A stretch of 64,000 nucleotides of DNA from Sporichthya polymorpha DSM 43042 (lineage in GTDB: Bacteria; Actinomycetota; Actinomycetes; Sporichthyales; Sporichthyaceae), in contig NZ_KB913029.1 in NCBI RefSeq assembly GCF_000384115.1, positions 3,695,057 to 3,759,056 on the forward strand. The letters run 5' to 3'. Of this stretch, positions 59,587-64,000 are shown piece after piece. The notes beneath the pieces were generated by a model, which was given only the letters and a program-made list of their open reading frames with translations, did not search any database and was not told the origin of the DNA. The position numbers and the translations under genes are program-made. How positions within the stretch are numbered: the stretch's first letter is position 1; every line of letters begins with the position of its first letter.

Positions 59587-60333
59587 GTGCCCCGCGATCG
59601 CAAACGTCCGTGGTTCCGGGCCGCGGAAGCCGCGTTGCTGCCGCCGCTGCTGCTGCTGGTCCGGCGTCGGTGGCGCGGGCAGGAGCACATCCCTCGCACC
59701 GGTGGCGCGATCCTGGTGGCCAATCACATCTCCAAGATCGACCCCATCACGTTCGGGCACTTCGTCCACGGCGCCGGCCGCGTGCCGCACTTCCTCGCGA
59801 AGGTCGAACTGTTCCGGCACCCGCTGCTCGGCCGCGTGCTGCGCGGGACCGACATGATCCCGGTCTACCGCGGCGGGCAGAGCGCCAACGCGTCCGTGGA
59901 CGCGGCCGTGCAGGCCGTCCAGGACGGTTTCTGCATCGTCGTGTACGCCGAGGCAACCATCACCCGGGACCCGGACCTGTGGCCGATGGTGGGCAAGACG
60001 GGAGCGGCGCGCATCGCGTTGAAGAGCGGTGCTCCGATCATCCCGGTCGCGCAGTGGGGACCGCACCGGATCCTGCCGCCGTACTCGCGCCGGCTCTCGC
60101 TGTTCCCGCGCAAGACCGTCCACGTGCGCGCGGGCGCACCGGTGCGGCTCGACGATCTCGCCGGCCGCGAAGCGACGCCGGAACTGCTCGCGGAGGCGAC
60201 GGAGCGGGTGATGGCGGCGATCACCGCCGAGCTCGAGACGATTCGCGGAGAACGTGCACCGAAGGAACGATTCGACCCGCGCAAGGCGGGTGTGGCTGAG
60301 TACGGCAATCCGCACACCGATCCACGAGCGTGA
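59587..60333 (+). CDS. plsC: 1-acylglycerol-3-phosphate acyltransferase (PlsC)
   Basis: 248 residues from GTG at 59587. Second acylation in phosphatidic acid synthesis, at the inner membrane face. N-terminal hydrophobic stretch LLPPLLLLV, catalytic NHISKID (H-x4-D), IPVYRGG, YAEATITRDP (the EGT variant) and KSGAPIIPVAQWG are present. It sits between cofC and ddlA, the interval that in M. tuberculosis holds a gpsA-type gene; gpsA is not seen in this window. Confidence 0.9.
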   Translation: MPRDRKRPWFRAAEAALLPPLLLLVRRRWRGQEHIPRTGGAILVANHISKIDPITFGHFVHGAGRVPHFLAKVELFRHPLLGRVLRGTDMIPVYRGGQSANASVDAAVQAVQDGFCIVVYAEATITRDPDLWPMVGKTGAARIALKSGAPIIPVAQWGPHRILPPYSRRLSLFPRKTVHVRAGAPVRLDDLAGREATPELLAEATERVMAAITAELETIRGERAPKERFDPRKAGVAEYGNPHTDPRA

Positions 60334-60378
60334 GTTTCTGCCCGTCCGGCCCCGCTTTCCGCTGTACCGTCATGATCG

Positions 60379-61506
60379 ATGAGCGCGAACACCAAGACCC
60401 GGGTCGCTGTGATCTTCGGTGGCCGGTCCTCCGAGCACGCCGTGTCATGCGTGTCAGCCGGCAGCGTGCTGCGCGCCATCGACCGCACCGCCTACGAGGT
60501 CGTGCCGATCGGCATCTCGACCGAGGGCGGGTGGGTGCTCGCCGTCGACGACCCCGACCAGCTGGTCATCCGCGACGGCAAGCTGCCGCAGGTGGACGCC
60601 ACGCGGCCGGCCGTCGTCCTGCCGGGTGACCCGACCGCCCGCGCGCTGACCGTCTTCGACGAGAGCCAGCCCTCCGGCGCGCTCGGCGAGATCGACGTCG
60701 TCTTCCCGGTCCTGCACGGGCCCTACGGCGAGGACGGCACGATTCAGGGTCTGCTCGAGATGGCGGACCTGCCCTACGTCGGTTCGGGTGTGCTCTCCAG
60801 CGCGGTCAGCATGGACAAGGCGCACATGAAGGTTGCGCTCGCCGGCGCCGGTCTGCCGGTGTGCGACTACGTCGTCGTCACCGCGCGACGGTGGAAGACG
60901 GAGAACGCCGCCGTCCGCGACGAGATCGCCGCCCTGGGGTGGCCGGTGTTCGTCAAGCCGGCCCGCGCCGGGTCCAGCGTCGGCATCAGCAAGGTGAAGC
61001 GTCCCGAGGACCTCGACGCGGCGATGGCGGCCGCGCAGGAGTGGGACCCGAAGGTGATCGTCGAGGCCACGGTCATCGGCCGTGAGATCGAGTGCGGCGT
61101 CCTCGAGGGCGTCGTCGGCCCCGACGGTGTGCAGGGCCCTCCGGAGGCCAGCGTCACCGCCGAGATCCGCGTGCTGGGCGACCGCGAGTTCTACGACTTC
61201 GAGGCCAAGTACCTCGACGACTCCACCGAGCTCACCGTCCCGGCCGACCTCGACGAGGCCGTCGCCGCGAAGGTGCGCGCGCTGTCGGTCCAGGCGTTCG
61301 AGGCGCTGTCGTGCGAGAGCCTTGCGCGCGTCGACTTCTTCGTCTGCGCCGACGGCTCGGTGCTCGTCAACGAGGTCAACACGATGCCCGGGTTCACCCC
61401 GGTCTCGATGTTCCCCCGGATGTGGGCCGCGTCCGGCGTCGACTACCCGACCCTGGTCGACCGGCTGCTCCGCACCGCGCTCCAGCGCCGCTCCGGGCTG
61501 CGCTAG
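60379..61506 (+). CDS. ddlA: D-alanine-D-alanine ligase
   Basis: 375 residues from ATG at 60379. ATP-grasp enzyme joining two D-Ala for peptidoglycan. VIFGGRSSEHAVSCVSAGSV, HGPYGEDGTIQGLLE, PYVGSGVLSSAVSMDKAHMK, VKPARAGSSVGISKV and ARVDFFVCADGSVLVNEVNTMPG (pieces) are conserved. TACCGT at 60365-60370 may be a -10 of a nearly leaderless transcript. The end overlaps the convergent DUF3515 gene by four bases. Confidence 0.96.
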   Translation: MSANTKTRVAVIFGGRSSEHAVSCVSAGSVLRAIDRTAYEVVPIGISTEGGWVLAVDDPDQLVIRDGKLPQVDATRPAVVLPGDPTARALTVFDESQPSGALGEIDVVFPVLHGPYGEDGTIQGLLEMADLPYVGSGVLSSAVSMDKAHMKVALAGAGLPVCDYVVVTARRWKTENAAVRDEIAALGWPVFVKPARAGSSVGISKVKRPEDLDAAMAAAQEWDPKVIVEATVIGREIECGVLEGVVGPDGVQGPPEASVTAEIRVLGDREFYDFEAKYLDDSTELTVPADLDEAVAAKVRALSVQAFEALSCESLARVDFFVCADGSVLVNEVNTMPGFTPVSMFPRMWAASGVDYPTLVDRLLRTALQRRSGLR

Positions 61507-62117
61507 TTCGCGGGCGTCGGCTTCGGGGTCTGCTTCTTCTTCGCCGGATTGTTCGTCGGGTTCTTCGTCGGGTCCTTCGTCGGCTTGGTGGGCTCCGCCG
61601 TCGGGGTCGGGAAGAACTCCGGCCGCGCGGGGACGAACTGCAACGCCTGGGCGAGGTCCGCGAGCGGACCGACCGGCGGCTGCAGCGTGGAGGGCACGAC
61701 GACCTCGATGTAGGCCGCCCGGCCGACGGAGGTGAACACGTTCGCCCCGTCGCGGGTCTCGGCGAGCCAGTCGATGCCGTTGACGGTGTTGAGCATCGAC
61801 GTGGAGGTCAGCGCCGTCGGACGCTCGACGCCGCACCGCAGGAGGACGGGCGGCTCACCCCACGCCGCGGTGCGGTCCGACCGCGGGCTGGTGTCGCGGC
61901 GCTCGCCGTTGTCGACCGTCGCCGGCAGCGCCTGCTCCAGACGGGCGCAGATCGCGCCGACGTCACCGCTGGAGACGGGAACGGACACGTCGACGGCGCT
62001 GAGCCCGTCCTCGCCGCACGCGGTCGTCAGCGCGAGCGCAGCGGTCAGCAGCGCCGCGGTGCCCGCGGAGCGGGTTCGGGACGGCGCCGGCCGCGTCAGA
62101 GATTGACGACGGGGCAC
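61503..62117 (-). CDS. DUF3515 lipoprotein-like exported protein
   Basis: 204 residues from GTG at 62117. Signal with a lipobox-like LALTTACGED, Cys34. DUF3515 region includes ICARLEQALPATVDNGERRDT, PVLLRCGVERPTAL, GIDWLAETRDGANVFTSVGR (pieces), typical of the secreted protein beside ddlA and thiL (Rv2980). The C-terminus is Lys/Pro/Thr-rich. Starts inside the end of the Lrp-like gene, overlap 22 bases, so translation may be coupled. Function unknown. Confidence 0.82.
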   Translation of the reverse strand: MPRRQSLTRPAPSRTRSAGTAALLTAALALTTACGEDGLSAVDVSVPVSSGDVGAICARLEQALPATVDNGERRDTSPRSDRTAAWGEPPVLLRCGVERPTALTSTSMLNTVNGIDWLAETRDGANVFTSVGRAAYIEVVVPSTLQPPVGPLADLAQALQFVPARPEFFPTPTAEPTKPTKDPTKNPTNNPAKKKQTPKPTPAN

Positions 62118-62329
62118 GTGAGCGTGCGGGTGATGCCGGACACCGACTGCACCTTGGCGACGACGAGCTTGCCGAGCTCGTCGACCGACGACGCCTCGGC
62201 GCGGACGATCACGTCGTAGGGTCCGGTGACGTCCTCGGACGAGGTGACGCCGGCAATGCCGGAGATCTGTTGCGCCACCACGGCGGCCTTGCCCACCTCG
62301 GTCTGGATGAGGATGTAGGCGTGAATCAT
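62096..62329 (-). CDS. Single-domain Lrp/AsnC ligand-binding (RAM) protein
   Basis: 77 residues from ATG at 62329. It is only the RAM/ACT-like ligand-binding domain of Lrp/AsnC regulators (HAYILIQTEVGKAAVVAQQI, GPYDVIVRAEASSVDELG), no HTH. Such stand-alone domains may bind amino acids or pair with full-length regulators. Likely co-transcribed with the DUF3515 gene. Divergent from thiL, 38 bases. Confidence 0.88.
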   Translation of the reverse strand: MIHAYILIQTEVGKAAVVAQQISGIAGVTSSEDVTGPYDVIVRAEASSVDELGKLVVAKVQSVSGITRTLTCPVVNL

Positions 62330-62367
62330 GGTCGACCTCCGTGCGGGGTGGCGGGGGCTGTGCCGTG

Positions 62368-63338
62368 ATGGCGAACTTATCGGAAGGACCAGGCTTGGGC
62401 ACGCCGTCGGTGGGCGACCTCGGGGAGTTCGGACTCATCGCCGCCCTCATTGCACGCCTGCCGCAGGGATCGGGTGTGCTCTTCGGACCGGGTGACGACG
62501 CGGCGGTCGTCGCGGCGCCCGACGGTCGCGTCGTCGCGACCACCGATCTGCTCGTGGCCGGCCGTCACTTCCGTCGCGACTGGTCGGCACCGCACGACGT
62601 CGGCCGCAAGGCGGCCGCGGCCAACCTCGCCGACGTCGCGGCGATGGGCGCGGTGCCGACGGCCTTGCTCGTCGGGTTCGCGGCGCCTGCCGACCTCCCC
62701 GCGGCCTGGGCCGAGGAGTTCGCTGCGGGCCTCGCGGCGGAGTGCGCGACCGTCGGGGCCTCGGTCGTCGGCGGCGACGTCGTGCGCGCCGAGCAATTGC
62801 TGGTGGCGATCACGGCCCTCGGCGACCTCGGCGGTGTCCCCGCGGTGACGCGTGACGGCGCGCGGGACGGCGACGTCGTCGCGGTGTGCGGGACGCTCGG
62901 CGCCTCGGCGGCGGGCCTCGCGGTCCTCTCCGCGGGCGTGAGGGGTCATCAGAGTCTTGTGCAGGCCCACCGGGCGCCCACCCCGCCGTACGCCGCCGGG
63001 CCCGCCGCGGCGCGACTCGGGGCGCACGCCCTCATCGACGTCAGCGACGGACTGCTCGCCGACCTCGGTCACGTCGCCGAGCGCAGCGGCGTCGCCGTCG
63101 ACCTCGACCTGAGCGCCTTCGTACCCTCGGAGGAGCTGCGGGCCGCCGCCGACGAGCTCGGCGCGTCCGCGACGCAGTGGATGCTGACCGGGGGAGAGGA
63201 CCACGCCTTGGCCGGATGCTTCGCACCCGACGTCGACCTGCCCGACGGGTGGGTGCGCGTCGGTCGCGTCCACGCCGGGACCGGCGTCACCGTCGACGGC
63301 TCCGCGCCGACCGGCGTCGCGGGTTGGGACCACTTCCG

Positions 63339-63342
<4 letters not shown>
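62368..63342 (+). CDS. thiL: Thiamine-monophosphate kinase
   Basis: 324 residues from ATG at 62368; GTG 62365 and a TTG near 62395 are alternatives. Phosphorylates thiamine phosphate to the pyrophosphate cofactor. [48 protein letters not shown] and [16 protein letters not shown] are the PurM-like ATP/Mg motifs. thiD follows with a four-base overlap (GTGA). Confidence 0.95.

Positions 63343-64000
<658 letters not shown>

Noticed and set aside
59524-60378. A gpsA (glycerol-3-phosphate dehydrogenase) gene between plsC and ddlA
   Set aside because: Expected from mycobacterial order, but only 45 bases separate plsC and ddlA and no such protein is encoded on either strand.

Overview
The window is a contiguous piece of a very GC-rich actinobacterial chromosome. 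Gene order is the strongest taxonomic clue. From etfB (5196) to thiL (63342) it follows the Mycobacterium tuberculosis block Rv3029c to Rv2977c, with accessory insertions: etfB, etfA, cysteine desulfurase, mnmA, metE-like protein, ligA, ACT protein, gatC, gatA, gatB, ilvB, ilvN, ilvC, serA, leuB, FAH-family protein, gltX, tRNA-Gln/tRNA-Glu, IclR regulator, leuC, leuD, HU (hupB type), cofC, ddlA, DUF3515 lipoprotein, thiL. A maleylpyruvate-isomerase-family (mycothiol-type) protein, a CofC enzyme of coenzyme F420 synthesis and many leaderless start codons also fit Actinobacteria. I cannot name the genus; a Frankiales/Sporichthyales-like lineage is only a guess.

Layout. 1-4204: end of an alpha-glucan phosphorylase, a transmembrane protein-kinase-like protein and glycogen debranching enzyme glgX. 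4277-6961: enoyl-CoA hydratase and electron transfer flavoprotein. 7111-10614: cysteine desulfurase and mnmA (tRNA thiolation), then a DUF559 nuclease-like gene bracketed by copies of a palindromic repeat (family A). 10654-12404: divergent maleylpyruvate-isomerase-like/MarR pair and a secreted protein. 12525-20949: metE-like, ligA, CapA-like lipoprotein, ACT protein and gatCAB. 21081-25456: accessory enzymes and regulators. 25489-31939: a noncoding tandem-repeat tract, two paralogous exported beta-propeller proteins and a PQQ-type sugar dehydrogenase lipoprotein.

32039-43078 is the branched-chain amino acid and serine region: attenuator-leader plus ilvB-ilvN-ilvC, serA, leuB, ilvE, a secreted fibronectin-like protein, and a second attenuator-leader plus citramalate synthase (cimA). 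55783-57816 completes leucine synthesis (leuC-leuD) opposite an IclR regulator. With cimA making 2-oxobutyrate from pyruvate, ilvB/N/C and ilvE can make isoleucine without threonine; leuB, leuC and leuD serve both the citramalate and the leucine routes. Both entry points (ilvB, cimA) carry a short leader peptide rich in branched-chain codons followed by an intrinsic terminator.

43152-47992: SCP2-like protein, a predicted DNA glycosylase, a DUF7064/7065-type protein, FAH-family enzyme and gltX. The gltX product probably charges both tRNA-Glu and tRNA-Gln, with GatCAB correcting the latter; both tRNA genes lie directly downstream. 48315-49412: a MntA/HepT toxin-antitoxin-like pair directly after tRNA-Glu, flanked by about 55-bp imperfect direct repeats (family C). 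49419-55682: accessory genes (Mrr-like membrane protein, haloalkane dehalogenase-like, TetR regulator with MpaB-like oxygenase and an NTF2-like protein, cystathionine lyase-like with IclR). 58087-64000: lysine-rich HU, cofC, plsC, ddlA, DUF3515 lipoprotein, Lrp-like single-domain protein, thiL and the start of thiD.

The least explained features are three unrelated families of palindromic repeats (A, B and C), the nuclease cassette between A copies with two DnaA-box-like 9-mers, the toxin-antitoxin module between C copies, and the 0.43-kb tandem repeat at 25489-25915. No rRNA gene, insertion sequence, CRISPR array or replication origin was recognised.
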